A stretch of 64,000 bases of DNA from Paenibacillus_V sp046244365 (GTDB lineage: Bacteria; Bacillota; Bacilli; Paenibacillales; NBRC-103111), in assembly GCF_046244365.1 (NCBI RefSeq), contig NZ_CP176395.1:2170001-2234000 (forward strand), in the 5' to 3' direction. Below, piece by piece: positions 36,597 through 45,459 of this stretch. The stretch's first letter is position 1; each line of letters opens with the position of its first letter. The translations under genes and the position numbers were made by a program. The notes below the pieces were generated by a model. It made no database searches. It was not told the origin of the DNA and worked only from the letters and a program-made list of their open reading frames with translations.

Positions 36597-37136
36597 TTAC
36601 AACGTGTTGTCGCCTGGTTTCCAGTTAGCCGGGCACAGGCCGCCGGATTGCAGGGCTTGCAGCACGCGGAGCGTCTCGTCTACGCTGCGGCCTACGTCGT
36701 TATGGTTGACAACCTGGTATTTCAGCTCGCCTTCCGGATCGATAATGAACAGTCCGCGCAGAGCTACGCCTTCCTCTTCAATGAGTACGCCGTAATCGCG
36801 GGCGACCTGCTTGGTCAAATCGGCGGCAAGCGGGAAGTTCAGTTTGCCGAGTCCGTTTGCCTCTTTAGGCGTATTGATCCAAGCGCGGTGCGAATGCTTG
36901 CTGTCTACGCTGACCCCGACGATTTCCGTGTCCAGACGCGAGAAGTCTTCCGCGGCTTCGCTAAGCGCCGTAATTTCAGTCGGACATACGAATGTGAAAT
37001 CGAGCGGATAGAAGAACAGGACGAGCCATTTTCCTTTATAGTCGCCTAGGGAGACTTGACCGAATCCTTCGCCGTTGCCCAGAGCCGTGTCCATCGTAAA
37101 ATCAGGTGCTTGTTTACCTACCAATCGAGTTGCCAT
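36597..37136 (-). CDS. ahpC: Alkyl hydroperoxide reductase C (2-Cys peroxiredoxin)
   Basis: A 179-residue peroxiredoxin reducing hydrogen peroxide and organic peroxides. The peroxidatic cysteine C51 is in [10 protein letters not shown]; the resolving C168 is in [17 protein letters not shown] precedes the chosen ATG; the longer frame starts in the leader. The upstream region holds a perfect PerR box and a near-perfect Fur box. Its likely electron donor is the fusion reductase immediately downstream. Confidence 0.95.
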   Translation of the reverse strand: MATRLVGKQAPDFTMDTALGNGEGFGQVSLGDYKGKWLVLFFYPLDFTFVCPTEITALSEAAEDFSRLDTEIVGVSVDSKHSHRAWINTPKEANGLGKLNFPLAADLTKQVARDYGVLIEEEGVALRGLFIIDPEGELKYQVVNHNDVGRSVDETLRVLQALQSGGLCPANWKPGDNTL

Positions 37137-37165
37137 TGTAAAATTCCTCCCTGTGTGGTTGTTTA

Positions 37166-37180
37166 TGAGAATGATTATCA
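37166..37180 (-). promoter_or_regulatory. Fur-type box in the ahpC leader
   Basis: TGAGAATGATTATCA on the plus strand is one base from the 7-1-7 Fur consensus; it lies downstream of the proposed -10, where binding would block transcription. PerR and Fur boxes are similar, so the binder is uncertain. Confidence 0.5.
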
Positions 37181-37193
37181 AAATCTATAACCT

Positions 37194-37222
37194 AGCTTAA
37201 CAGGCACCTAAATTAAAGTCAA
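37194..37222 (-). promoter_or_regulatory. Candidate ahpC promoter
   Basis: On the minus strand TTGACT and a poor TAAGCT are 17 bases apart, between the PerR and Fur boxes. Confidence 0.4.
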
Positions 37223-37229
37223 TACTAAT

Positions 37230-37244
37230 TTATAATAATTATAA
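37230..37244 (-). promoter_or_regulatory. PerR box upstream of ahpC
   Basis: TTATAATAATTATAA is a perfect match to the B. subtilis PerR consensus TTATAATNATTATAA, 7 bases upstream of the proposed -35. PerR represses peroxide-defence genes until oxidised. Confidence 0.8.
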
Positions 37245-37351
37245 ATAAGAGTCAAATCGAAGCCGAGACATGTTTTTTAAGTAAAATAGTGGTAATATAT
37301 ACAGGTGTCACATTTGCTTAAACCGGCAGGTTGGTTGGGGGAGAAGCGCGG

Positions 37352-37963
37352 TTGGAATATATCGAGAGGCTCTTCGATGCCTATGGTTATTTTGTGCTTT
37401 TCTTCGGCTTGATGCTGGAATTCATTGCGCTGCCGTTCCCGGGGGAAACGACGATGGCCTATGCCGGATACCTTTCTTACGCCGGAAGCTTGAATTGGAT
37501 CGTCTGCATGCTGTTTGCTGTGCTTGGAACGACGATCGGCATGACGATTACGTATATGATCGGCTATTTCCTCGGCATGCCTTTTATCAAGAGGTTCGGC
37601 AAATGGGTGCTGCTTTCGCCGGAGAAAGTGGAAAGAACGCGGAGAAGCTTCGGCAAATACGGAAACGTGCTGCTCTTTGTTGCCTATTTCATTCCCGGCG
37701 TTCGTCATCTAACGGGTTATTTCTCGGGGATCGTCCGGCTGCCCTTTCGAACATTTGCTTTATACGCTTATTCAGGAGCCGTGTTCTGGGTCATTTTTTT
37801 CGTTGGGCTGGGTAAGCTGTTCGGCGCACACTGGGAGGAGCTCTTCCGGTCGTTCGAGCATGATATGCCGTATGTTGTCGCAGGAGCGGTTGCATTGGCG
37901 CTGGCGTACGGAGCGTATTACTATCGGCAAAAGCTGAAAGCGCTGCTCAGCAAGCGGAAATAA
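37352..37963 (+). CDS. DedA family membrane protein
   Basis: A 203-residue protein with the DedA pattern: an N-terminal half-helix, the conserved EFIALPFPGETTMAYAGYLS re-entrant segment, GTTIGMTITYMIGYFLG, and FIPGVRHLTGYFSGIVRLPFRTF followed by C-terminal helices. The family includes UptA-type carriers that flip undecaprenyl phosphate. The TTG start has GGGGGAG about eight bases upstream. It is divergent from ahpC. No paired gene reveals its lipid. Confidence 0.88.
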   Translation: MEYIERLFDAYGYFVLFFGLMLEFIALPFPGETTMAYAGYLSYAGSLNWIVCMLFAVLGTTIGMTITYMIGYFLGMPFIKRFGKWVLLSPEKVERTRRSFGKYGNVLLFVAYFIPGVRHLTGYFSGIVRLPFRTFALYAYSGAVFWVIFFVGLGKLFGAHWEELFRSFEHDMPYVVAGAVALALAYGAYYYRQKLKALLSKRK

Positions 37964-38089
37964 GTTGTCCGCCGACCATGGATTCGCTATACTTGAGTTG
38001 GACGGACGAGCAATCCGTGAAACGGTTTCGTACATAAGAAGGTTCGTTTCGCATAGTTAGCATTTAGAGGATCGGGAGGTCAACGTTCA

Positions 38090-38512
38090 ATGGTGAGGTT
38101 TATCTTATTTTTGCATTTGCTCGGCGGCATCGGAATGGGCTTCTATTTGCTTCTTCCTTTTCTCGCCATGCGCGTTTCGTCGCTCAGCGCGACGGTTCGC
38201 GAAGGCTTTGTCAACAGTCTGCACTCGGCCAACCGCATCGGTCAAATTTTGTTGATTGTGCAGTTCTTGACGGGGGGCTATTTGATCAGCAAGTCCGACG
38301 TTTCTACGCCTTGGATGGTACAAGTGATCGTTCTGTTTGTAGCCATCGGCGCGATTACCGGCATGCTTGCCAAGCCGATGAGGCTGTTACAGCAGCAAGC
38401 GGCGGGCGGAGGAGAGACGGACGCATCCGTAACGAACCGCTTCGTCGTATTCAGCTCGATCGCGGGCGTGCTGTTCCTGGCTCTTATCGTGCTCATGTAC
38501 TACCGGTTTTAA
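38090..38512 (+). CDS. Small four-helix membrane protein, unknown function
   Basis: A 140-residue protein with four predicted helices (about 3-25, 45-66, 76-94, 116-138) and short loops, one Gln/Gly-rich (LLQQQAAGGGETDASV). I do not recognise a named family with confidence; the layout resembles small heme- or CopD-like bundles and a histidine (H8) lies in the first helix, but no clear ligand pair is visible. GGGAGGTC precedes the ATG and a strong terminator follows, which supports a real single gene. Confidence 0.7.
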   Translation: MVRFILFLHLLGGIGMGFYLLLPFLAMRVSSLSATVREGFVNSLHSANRIGQILLIVQFLTGGYLISKSDVSTPWMVQVIVLFVAIGAITGMLAKPMRLLQQQAAGGGETDASVTNRFVVFSSIAGVLFLALIVLMYYRF

Positions 38513-38520
38513 ACGAAAAG

Positions 38521-38578
38521 AAAATCCCCGCATGCGGCGTTTGCTGAAGAGCTTACGCTGCGCTGCGGGGATTTTTTT
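38521..38578. terminator. Bidirectional terminator
   Basis: AAAATCCCCGCA pairs with TGCGGGGATTTT around a long loop with inner pairing, flanked by A and T runs; between the membrane-protein gene and the convergent nucleotidase gene. Confidence 0.8.
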
Positions 38579-38617
38579 GACATGTTATCCATGAAGGTAA
38601 GGCGATTGTTTAAAGGA

Positions 38618-39235
38618 CTACAGCTCTTCGGAAAGCTCGTCGAGCGTTTTTTCCATACTCGGCGCCAGATGCTCCAGGAAATAAGCGACCTCGGGCATTT
38701 GCAGCGCTTCGATGGATTGCTCGATCTGTTTTTTGGCAACCGCGAATTCGCGGTTGCCGGCGGACAGCTCGGTCACGCATTTCAGATAGGCGTCAAGCAA
38801 ATCGGCCGCTTTTACATAGCTCTTCCGTTCGGTTTCAGCCGGATCGTCCGGTTGTCCTTCTCCGTGCGGCGTTCCTTTCACTAGCGGTTCATAGACGGAA
38901 CGGAGCTGGTCCGGCACCATGCCGACCAGACGCTCCGCAGCCAGCTGCTCGATGGAACGGAAGCTGTTCAAAATGTGCGGGTTATGATGCTTGACCGGTG
39001 TCGGAATATCGCCGGTCAACACCTCGGTCGTATCGTGAAACAGAGCCAGCGTGACCGCTTTATCGGTCGCAACGCCCCGTCCGAACACTTCGTTCGCGAT
39101 CGTGCACAGCATATGGGTCAGAAGCGCCACATGGAACGAATGCTCGGCCACGTTCTCCTCGACGACGTTGCGCATGAGGCTCCACCTTTTGATATACCGA
39201 AGACGGTACATATAAGCAAAAAAATGATGATCCAT
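38618..39235 (-). CDS. yfbR: HD-domain 5'-deoxynucleotidase, YfbR type
   Basis: A 205-residue metal-dependent phosphohydrolase. The conserved stretches RYIKRWSLMRNVVEENVAEHSFHVALL, LALFHDTTEVLTGDIPTPVKH and KAADLLDAYLKC match YfbR, with the HD pair in LFHDTTE. It removes phosphate from deoxynucleoside 5'-monophosphates in the cytosol, helping balance dNTP pools. AAAGGA lies ten bases before the ATG. It stands as a single gene between terminators. Confidence 0.9.
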   Translation of the reverse strand: MDHHFFAYMYRLRYIKRWSLMRNVVEENVAEHSFHVALLTHMLCTIANEVFGRGVATDKAVTLALFHDTTEVLTGDIPTPVKHHNPHILNSFRSIEQLAAERLVGMVPDQLRSVYEPLVKGTPHGEGQPDDPAETERKSYVKAADLLDAYLKCVTELSAGNREFAVAKKQIEQSIEALQMPEVAYFLEHLAPSMEKTLDELSEEL

Positions 39236-39320
39236 GGCTCAAGGTCCTTTCGGAATAAAGGGAAGCCCCACGTTGCCGGAATCGGCGCTTGCGACGAGGG
39301 GCTTTATCCTATTCGTTTCG

Positions 39321-40523
39321 TTATTTGGCGCCGGACTTGCCGGATGCCGCCTGGCTGCTCGGGGACTCGGCGTCACTGGCGCTCTCGTCGGGCAGCGTCG
39401 TCGTATAGGTCTGGGAGTCCGAATTAAACGCGATCGGCTTGCCGATCAGCATCTGCAGATCGTCGAGACCGATGAATGTCCGGTTGCCGATAACCTTCAG
39501 CGGTTTGGCCAGAGGGATTTCGACGCCGCCTTTGAACGCTGACTTTGAACCGGGCCGCACCTTCCACTGCTCGCCGTTGTAATGAATGACCGTGCTTCCG
39601 TCGTCCTTGTCGACCGTCAGCTCGCCGCCGATCTGCTCCACGGTGTCCCTCAGCACGACGCTGTCGCGGGGGTGGCTCACCGAAGTCACACGGCGCATAA
39701 TCATGTTATGCAGCCCCTCCGGCGTAATGTACGGGCTGCCCGCATTGATGCGCGGAATTTTGAGCGGGTCCGTGCTGCGAGTCGTCATTCTGGGCAAAAT
39801 CGTGAACGCATATTGCACGCCGGCATCATGAACGATGGATGCTGCGGTTTTGTTGTAAATGCCGAAAGGGTAGGCGAGCGAGTCGATCGGCGCCGGATAC
39901 AGGCCTTTCAGGCTGTTCAAGCACATTTTCGTGTCGTCGAATATGCGCTGCTTGTATTGCTCCTCGCTTTCCGTCACGCCCTGGCTGTTCTTGATCCGTC
40001 CGGTAAGGGCCGCAACGCCTCCGATTTTCTCGTGCAGGCCGTACGTATGGCATTGCAGGTCGATCGTGCTCATCTGAGCCGTCATCGCCTTGATTTCGTC
40101 GCGGGACATGGACGGTATGTAACTGGCTTTCGGATCCTCCAAATCTTTCGTGATGACGAAGTTGACCGCCGGAATGTCCATCTCCTTCAGAACGGGGAAG
40201 GCATTCGTGTAAAAGCTTTCGTACCCGTCGTCAAAAGTGACGAGCACGGCGTTCTCGGGGACGGCAGAGCCCTTCATAAACTGCTTGAGGTCGTTCAGCG
40301 TAATGAAGTTATAGCCTTGGCTTTTCAAATAAGCCAGTTGGTCGCGAAATAGTTTGGTCGTGATGGTGCCGGAGCTCTGCGCTTCGTCATGCACATGGTG
40401 GTACATGATTACGGCAACCTGGTCGCGGTACATTTGTTTGGGCTTGAACATGCTTAGCGAGGTCATAACCGTCGTCAGAACGGCTGCGCAAATGAGCAAG
40501 CTTTTGATTCCGTTACGTATCAT
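39321..40523 (-). CDS. Polysaccharide deacetylase with C-terminal stalk-like domain
   Basis: A 400-residue exported protein: N-terminal helix (about 5-25) acting as signal or anchor, then a NodB deacetylase domain (about 35-280) with VAVIMYHHVHDE, VLVTFDDGYESFYTNAFPVL (catalytic and metal aspartates), LQCHTYGLH (metal histidines) and SLAYPFGIYNKTA. The last 110 residues resemble a copper-amine-oxidase-N-like repeat region (VEQIGGELTVDKDDGSTVIHYNGEQW; FIGLDDLQMLIGKPI). Likely removes acetyl groups from cell-wall or matrix glycans. The ATG was preferred to a TTG seven codons upstream. Confidence 0.87.
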   Translation of the reverse strand: MIRNGIKSLLICAAVLTTVMTSLSMFKPKQMYRDQVAVIMYHHVHDEAQSSGTITTKLFRDQLAYLKSQGYNFITLNDLKQFMKGSAVPENAVLVTFDDGYESFYTNAFPVLKEMDIPAVNFVITKDLEDPKASYIPSMSRDEIKAMTAQMSTIDLQCHTYGLHEKIGGVAALTGRIKNSQGVTESEEQYKQRIFDDTKMCLNSLKGLYPAPIDSLAYPFGIYNKTAASIVHDAGVQYAFTILPRMTTRSTDPLKIPRINAGSPYITPEGLHNMIMRRVTSVSHPRDSVVLRDTVEQIGGELTVDKDDGSTVIHYNGEQWKVRPGSKSAFKGGVEIPLAKPLKVIGNRTFIGLDDLQMLIGKPIAFNSDSQTYTTTLPDESASDAESPSSQAASGKSGAK

Positions 40524-40845
40524 TCCGATCCTGCTTCCTTCCAAAATTACGAATAATTGATGATATAAAGACGAATAAAAGAGAGTAAATCAAGCAAAAA
40601 CGCGCCTTAGCGGCAGGGCCGGACTCTATCGGGAAACTGTACTTTTTCGGCAGGTAGCACTATAATGAAGGATAGAATCGGCCAACAAGCTTGCGCCGTT
40701 GTTTTTTGCTGATGATCGCCGGTATCCGCCTGCGGCCGGGATTGTGAGTAGGATGTCCCCGTTCGTTTGAGGGCGCCGTGTTGAACTATGTTTGTTATTA
40801 TAAGTTTTTATTTGAGCCATGACAATTGAAAGGGGCATCTACATC
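40524..40845. other. Intergenic region between deacetylase and fumarase
   Basis: About 320 bases with no gene. It contains a TATAAT at 40661-40666 without a good -35, and an AT-rich stretch (TTTGTTATTATAAG, about 40790) that may be the fumarase promoter. Nothing else is clear. Confidence 0.4.
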
Positions 40846-42387
40846 ATGCAGCAATTCCAAGAAAGTGTTTACAAGCTGATTGTGGAAACATCGACGAACC
40901 TGCCGGCAGACGTTCGCAAGGCGATCAACGAAGCGCGTCTTCTGGAGGACCAAGGCACGCGAGCGGCATTGTCGCTGTCTACGATCGCCAATAACATTGA
41001 AATGGCGGAAACCAACGTTTCGCCGATCTGCCAAGATACGGGAATGCCTACGTTCATTATACACACTCCGGTCGGAGCGAACCAATTGATCATGAAAAAA
41101 CAAATATTGGCGGCAGTCAGCCAAGCGACGAAAGACGGCAAGCTGCGCGAGAATTCCGTCGACTCGCTGACGGGAGCCAACAGCGGGGACAACCTCGGAC
41201 CCGGCACGCCGGTTATCCACTTCGAGCAATGGGAACGCGACGATATCGAAGTGAAGCTGATTCTTAAGGGCGGCGGCTGCGAGAACAAAAACATTCAATA
41301 CAGCCTGCCGGCAGAGCTTCCGGGTCTCGGCAAAGCGGGTCGCGATCTCGACGGCATCCGCAAATGCGTCATGCACGCGGTCTACCAAGCGCAAGGACAA
41401 GGCTGCAGCGCCGGCTTTATCGGCGTCGGCATCGGCGGCGACCGGACGAGCGGCTACGATCTCGCGAAGCAGCAGCTGTTCCGCGAGGCGGACGACGTCA
41501 ACCCGAATCCGGAGCTGCGCAAACTGGAAGAGTACGTAATGGACAATGCCAACAAGCTCGGCATTGGCACGATGGGCTTCGGCGGACAAGTGACGCTGCT
41601 CGGCTGCAAAGTCGGCGTCATGAATCGTTTGCCGGCCAGCTTTTTCGTCTCGGTTGCTTATAACTGCTGGGCATTCCGCCGTCAAGGCGTCGTGCTGAAT
41701 GCCGAAACGGGTGAAATTACAGGCTGGGCTTATGACCGGGGAACCGATATTTCGATGAAGCAGGAAGAAACGGCTCAAGCCGCTGCGGCACCGGCTGCGG
41801 AACGCCGCGAGGTTGTGCTCAATACGCCGATTACGGAAGAGCAGATCCGAGAGCTTCGTGTAGGCGACGTCGTCGTCATCAACGGTTTGATTCATACGGG
41901 CCGCGACGCCCTGCACAAATATTTGATGGACCACGATACGCCGGTCGACCTGAACGGCTCGGTCATTTACCACTGCGGACCGGTTATGGTGAAGCATGGG
42001 GAAGACGACTGGGAAGTGAAAGCCGCCGGACCGACGACGAGCATCCGCGAGGAGCCGTACCAAGGCGATATCATCAAGAAATTCGGCATTCGTGCGGTTA
42101 TCGGCAAAGGCGGCATGGGAGCGAAGACGCTGGCTGCGCTTAAGGATCACGGCGCCGTTTACTTGAACGCAATCGGCGGAGCGGCGCAATATTACGCGCA
42201 ATGCCTCAAAAAAGTGGAAGGCGTCGACTACATGGAATTCGGCATTCCGGAAGCGATGTGGCATTTGCAGTGCGAAGGCTTTGCAGCCATCGTGACCATG
42301 GATTCGCACGGCAACAGCCTGCACGCCGAAGTGGACAAAAACTCGATGGAAAAGCTCGAAACATTTAAAGAAACGGTTTTTAAATAA
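40846..42387 (+). CDS. fumA: Fumarate hydratase, class I, fused alpha-beta
   Basis: A 513-residue iron-sulfur fumarase interconverting fumarate and malate. The alpha part (about 1-285) has PICQDTGMPTFI and QGCSAGFIGVGIGGDR with cluster cysteines; after an Ala/Glu linker (about 297-312) the beta part carries NTPITEEQIRELRVGDVVVINGLIHTGRDALH and VIGKGGMGAKTLAAL. The ATG with AAAGGGG was preferred to one nine codons upstream. B. subtilis uses class II FumC instead, so this supplies an oxygen-sensitive route between the TCA steps. A BASS transporter follows after seven bases. Confidence 0.93.
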   Translation: MQQFQESVYKLIVETSTNLPADVRKAINEARLLEDQGTRAALSLSTIANNIEMAETNVSPICQDTGMPTFIIHTPVGANQLIMKKQILAAVSQATKDGKLRENSVDSLTGANSGDNLGPGTPVIHFEQWERDDIEVKLILKGGGCENKNIQYSLPAELPGLGKAGRDLDGIRKCVMHAVYQAQGQGCSAGFIGVGIGGDRTSGYDLAKQQLFREADDVNPNPELRKLEEYVMDNANKLGIGTMGFGGQVTLLGCKVGVMNRLPASFFVSVAYNCWAFRRQGVVLNAETGEITGWAYDRGTDISMKQEETAQAAAAPAAERREVVLNTPITEEQIRELRVGDVVVINGLIHTGRDALHKYLMDHDTPVDLNGSVIYHCGPVMVKHGEDDWEVKAAGPTTSIREEPYQGDIIKKFGIRAVIGKGGMGAKTLAALKDHGAVYLNAIGGAAQYYAQCLKKVEGVDYMEFGIPEAMWHLQCEGFAAIVTMDSHGNSLHAEVDKNSMEKLETFKETVFK

Positions 42388-42394
42388 CGCACTT

Positions 42395-43390
42395 ATGCTT
42401 ACCCCTACGAGAAGGGCGCAGGCCGGACTGCGCCTGAACGGTTTTTTTGAATCGTATATGTTCGTTTTCGTTCCACTATCGCTGATAGTGGGCTTTCTTT
42501 TGCCCGCGCCGCTTCGCGGCTATACGGAATGGGCGCCCTATCTGTTCGCATTCATGACGTTCGTCATGGCGATGGGCTGCAGCCCGCAGCAGGTAAAGCA
42601 GGCGATGCGTATGCCGCTGGTCATGCTTGTCACACTTCTGCTCGTGCATATTGCCGCTCCTTTGGCTGCATACGGGCTTGGTGCCGCTGTATACGGTCCC
42701 GATTCCCCTTATGTGATCGGCTTCGTCCTGTTTGCGATTATTCCGCTCGGCGTTTCCTCGATCCTGTGGGTCGGCATGGCGGAAGGCAACATTCCTCTGG
42801 CGCTTACGCTCGTCGTGCTGGACTCAGCGTTAAGCCCGTTCGTCGTGCCGGCGGAGATCGCCTTATTTTTCGGTGCGGACATCTCCTTCGACCACACCAA
42901 GGTGATGGGCGATTTGCTTATTATCGTCGTCATTCCGACCATACTCGGCGTGCTCGTGAATCATTTCAGCCGATCCCGGGCCAAAAGCTGGTCCGCTCCG
43001 GTCGCAGGCCCTGCATCGAAGCTCGCGATGTATGCGGTAGTGGCGATCAATGCGGCGGCAATCGAGCCGTATATGAAGGATTTGAAAGCGGATCTGCCGC
43101 TGATGATTCCTCTAGTGGTCTTCCTGGTGGTCGTTTGCTATGTGCTTGGCTTTGCGGGGGCGTGGCTATTCCGCAAGCCGGAGCTGACCGTGACGCTGCT
43201 GTATGCAGCCGGGATGCGCAACATTTCGCTCGGCATCGTGCTTGGACTCGGCTATTTTGAACCGAAAGCAGCCGTTCCCGTCGTGATTTCGACGCTGATT
43301 CAACAGCCGATGGCAACGGTTATGCATAAGCTGGTCGCGCGGCTCGGTATCGGGCGCAAGACGGGCGTACAGCAAACAGCGCGAAGATAA
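42395..43390 (+). CDS. Bile acid:sodium symporter (BASS) family transporter
   Basis: A 331-residue membrane protein with about nine or ten helices. Family-like segments: FMTFVMAMGCSPQQVKQAM, VGFVLFAIIPLGVSSILWVGMAEGN-like residues near 110-135, LVVLDSALSPFVVP, and AGMRNISLGIVLGLGYF. Its position seven bases after class I fumarase suggests co-expression and possibly transport of an organic anion, but that is inference. The ATG lacks a good ribosome site, and codons 12-18 lie in a hairpin followed by seven T; the second Met (codon 22) is an alternative start. Confidence 0.82.
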   Translation: MLTPTRRAQAGLRLNGFFESYMFVFVPLSLIVGFLLPAPLRGYTEWAPYLFAFMTFVMAMGCSPQQVKQAMRMPLVMLVTLLLVHIAAPLAAYGLGAAVYGPDSPYVIGFVLFAIIPLGVSSILWVGMAEGNIPLALTLVVLDSALSPFVVPAEIALFFGADISFDHTKVMGDLLIIVVIPTILGVLVNHFSRSRAKSWSAPVAGPASKLAMYAVVAINAAAIEPYMKDLKADLPLMIPLVVFLVVVCYVLGFAGAWLFRKPELTVTLLYAAGMRNISLGIVLGLGYFEPKAAVPVVISTLIQQPMATVMHKLVARLGIGRKTGVQQTARR

Positions 43391-43423
43391 AGCTTTCCTG
43401 CGGCGGATGCTCGTCTCGCAAGT

Positions 43424-43488
43424 TTTACACAACGTTTACATTCCGTTTACGTATTGCGCTGGATTTTTGCATAACGTACAGGTACGAT
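43424..43488 (+). promoter_or_regulatory. PHO box and promoter of phoR-phoP
   Basis: Three hexamers 11 bases apart: TTTACA (43424), TTTACA (43435), TTTACG (43446). A -10-like TACGAT starts at 43483, 48 bases after the second and 37 after the third. Implies autoregulation by PhoP. Confidence 0.8.
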
Positions 43489-43600
43489 GTAGGGGAGCGG
43501 CACGGAGCGTGCCGTTTCTTTTCGACCGATTCCGCTGACGGCAGCCCTTACGGGAATGCCGGAAGCCAAGCGGCTTACGATTGCATCTACTGGAGGGCCT

Positions 43601-45397
43601 ATGAGAAAATTCCGGACGCGCGTTTCTTTCATCTTTATTTTATTGATCGGCTTGTCCGTATTGGGCGCCGGCCTGATTACGGCCAAGCTGCTCGAGAACA
43701 CGTATATTTCCGCCCTGAAGGATAATATGGAACGCGAAATTCGCATCATCATGGCGGCGATCGATTGGTCGAAAAGCGGCAGCGATAATGAACTGACGCA
43801 ATATTTCAGCGGTCAGGCGAGGTATTTGAAGGAATCCGCCGGCGCCCGCGTAACGTTTGTCCGCAAGGACGGCAAGGTGCTCGGGGATTCGGACCATGAG
43901 CCGCAGGCGATGGATAACCATCTGAACCGTCAAGAGATTCTATTGGCCAAAGACAAAGGGGTCGGCTCGTTTATCCGCCATAGCGATACGCTCAATCAGA
44001 ACATGCTGTATGTCGCGATCCGCGTAGAAGCGCCGGGCGACAACCAGCTCGCTTACATTCGGCTGGCCATGGGCCTTGCCGGCGTTGAAGAGAAGGTCAG
44101 GCAGCTGTGGATGCTGCTGCTCGGCGGCTTGCTCGTGCTATTCGTCATTGCGGGGATCATCAGTTACCGAATCGCGCATAATTTGACCAGGCCGCTGGAG
44201 AAAATTACGCGGGTCGCGCATCAAATATCGAATATGAACTACAAGTCGCGCGTGACGATTCGCAATCGCGACGAGATCGGTCAGCTGGGCCAAGCGATCA
44301 ACACGATGGCGGACAGTCTGCAGCTGCAAGTGAATCGGATATTGGAAGACGAGGGCCGGTTGAAAAGCGTGCTGGAAAATATGTTGAGCGGCGTCGTCAT
44401 GATCGACAGCGAGGAGCGAATCGTCCTGCTCAACCGGTCGGCAGAGGAGTTTCTCGGGTTTTCCTCCGAGGAGCTGCTCGGGAAGCCTTACGATCAAGCG
44501 AAGCAGCAGTTCGAATTTACGCAAATGATCGGCGAGTGCATCGACTCGCATGAGCATGTACGCGACGAGATCATTTTTTATTATCCGGAGGAACGTATTC
44601 TTGAAGTGAATCTGAGTCCGATGTCCCATGTGGACGGGGAATGGGCGGGAGTGCTGATCGTGCTGCACGACATCACGGCGATGCGCCGTCTGGAGAGAAT
44701 GCGCAGTGAATTCGTCGCTAACGTTTCGCATGAGCTGAAGACGCCGATCGCGGCCGTCAAAGGGTTTGCGGAGACGCTGCTCGCCGGGGCGCTGAACGAC
44801 AAGGAGACGGCAAAGTCGTTCCTGCAGATCATTTTCGACGAGAGCGAGCGGCTCAACCGGCTGATCGGCGACATTCTGGAGCTGTCCAAAATCGAATCCA
44901 AACGGATTCCGATGAACTTCTCTCCGGTTGAAATGAAGAGCTTCGTCGAGAAACAGCTCCATATGCTGAAGGCGGAGGCCGACAAAAAGCATATCGAGCT
45001 GAGCATGCAGGTAGCGGAAGACATTTATATTGAAGCGGACGAGGACAGGCTGCGGCAAATCGTCATCAATCTGCTGTCCAACGGCATTTCGTACACGCCG
45101 GAGGGCGGGAAGGTGAAGGTGATGGTCGAGCCGGTGGCGCCTCAGCCGGACGGAGACTACGAGCGGGTTCGCATCGTCATCTCGGATACGGGAATGGGCA
45201 TTCCGAAGAAGGATCTGCCGCGCATTTTCGAACGGTTCTACCGCGTCGATAAGGCAAGGTCGCGCAGCTCAGGCGGAACGGGCCTCGGGCTTTCCATCGT
45301 CAAGCATCTCGTGGAGCTCCATAAGGGATCGATCGCGGTGGAAAGCGAAGTGGGCCTAGGCTCGCGGTTCATGATCGAGCTGCCGGTCATCCACTAG
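43601..45397 (+). CDS. phoR: Phosphate-responsive sensor histidine kinase PhoR
   Basis: A 598-residue membrane kinase: helix 1 (about 8-28), extracytoplasmic domain (about 30-165), helix 2 (about 170-192), HAMP (about 190-245), PAS (about 255-355), dimerisation domain with FVANVSHELKTPIAAVKGF (phospho-histidine near 378) and ATPase domain ending GGTGLGLSIVKHLVELHKG. The domain order matches Bacillota PhoR. The ATG follows TGGAGGG; an upstream GTG-free frame extension lacks a site. It precedes phoP, the reverse of the usual phoP-phoR order. A PHO box lies upstream. Confidence 0.9.
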   Translation: MRKFRTRVSFIFILLIGLSVLGAGLITAKLLENTYISALKDNMEREIRIIMAAIDWSKSGSDNELTQYFSGQARYLKESAGARVTFVRKDGKVLGDSDHEPQAMDNHLNRQEILLAKDKGVGSFIRHSDTLNQNMLYVAIRVEAPGDNQLAYIRLAMGLAGVEEKVRQLWMLLLGGLLVLFVIAGIISYRIAHNLTRPLEKITRVAHQISNMNYKSRVTIRNRDEIGQLGQAINTMADSLQLQVNRILEDEGRLKSVLENMLSGVVMIDSEERIVLLNRSAEEFLGFSSEELLGKPYDQAKQQFEFTQMIGECIDSHEHVRDEIIFYYPEERILEVNLSPMSHVDGEWAGVLIVLHDITAMRRLERMRSEFVANVSHELKTPIAAVKGFAETLLAGALNDKETAKSFLQIIFDESERLNRLIGDILELSKIESKRIPMNFSPVEMKSFVEKQLHMLKAEADKKHIELSMQVAEDIYIEADEDRLRQIVINLLSNGISYTPEGGKVKVMVEPVAPQPDGDYERVRIVISDTGMGIPKKDLPRIFERFYRVDKARSRSSGGTGLGLSIVKHLVELHKGSIAVESEVGLGSRFMIELPVIH

Positions 45398-45459
45398 ACG
45401 GCAAAGCCCGATTATGTTAGGCTTGTCACTGTAAGATGATCAAACGTTGGGGGTTACCC

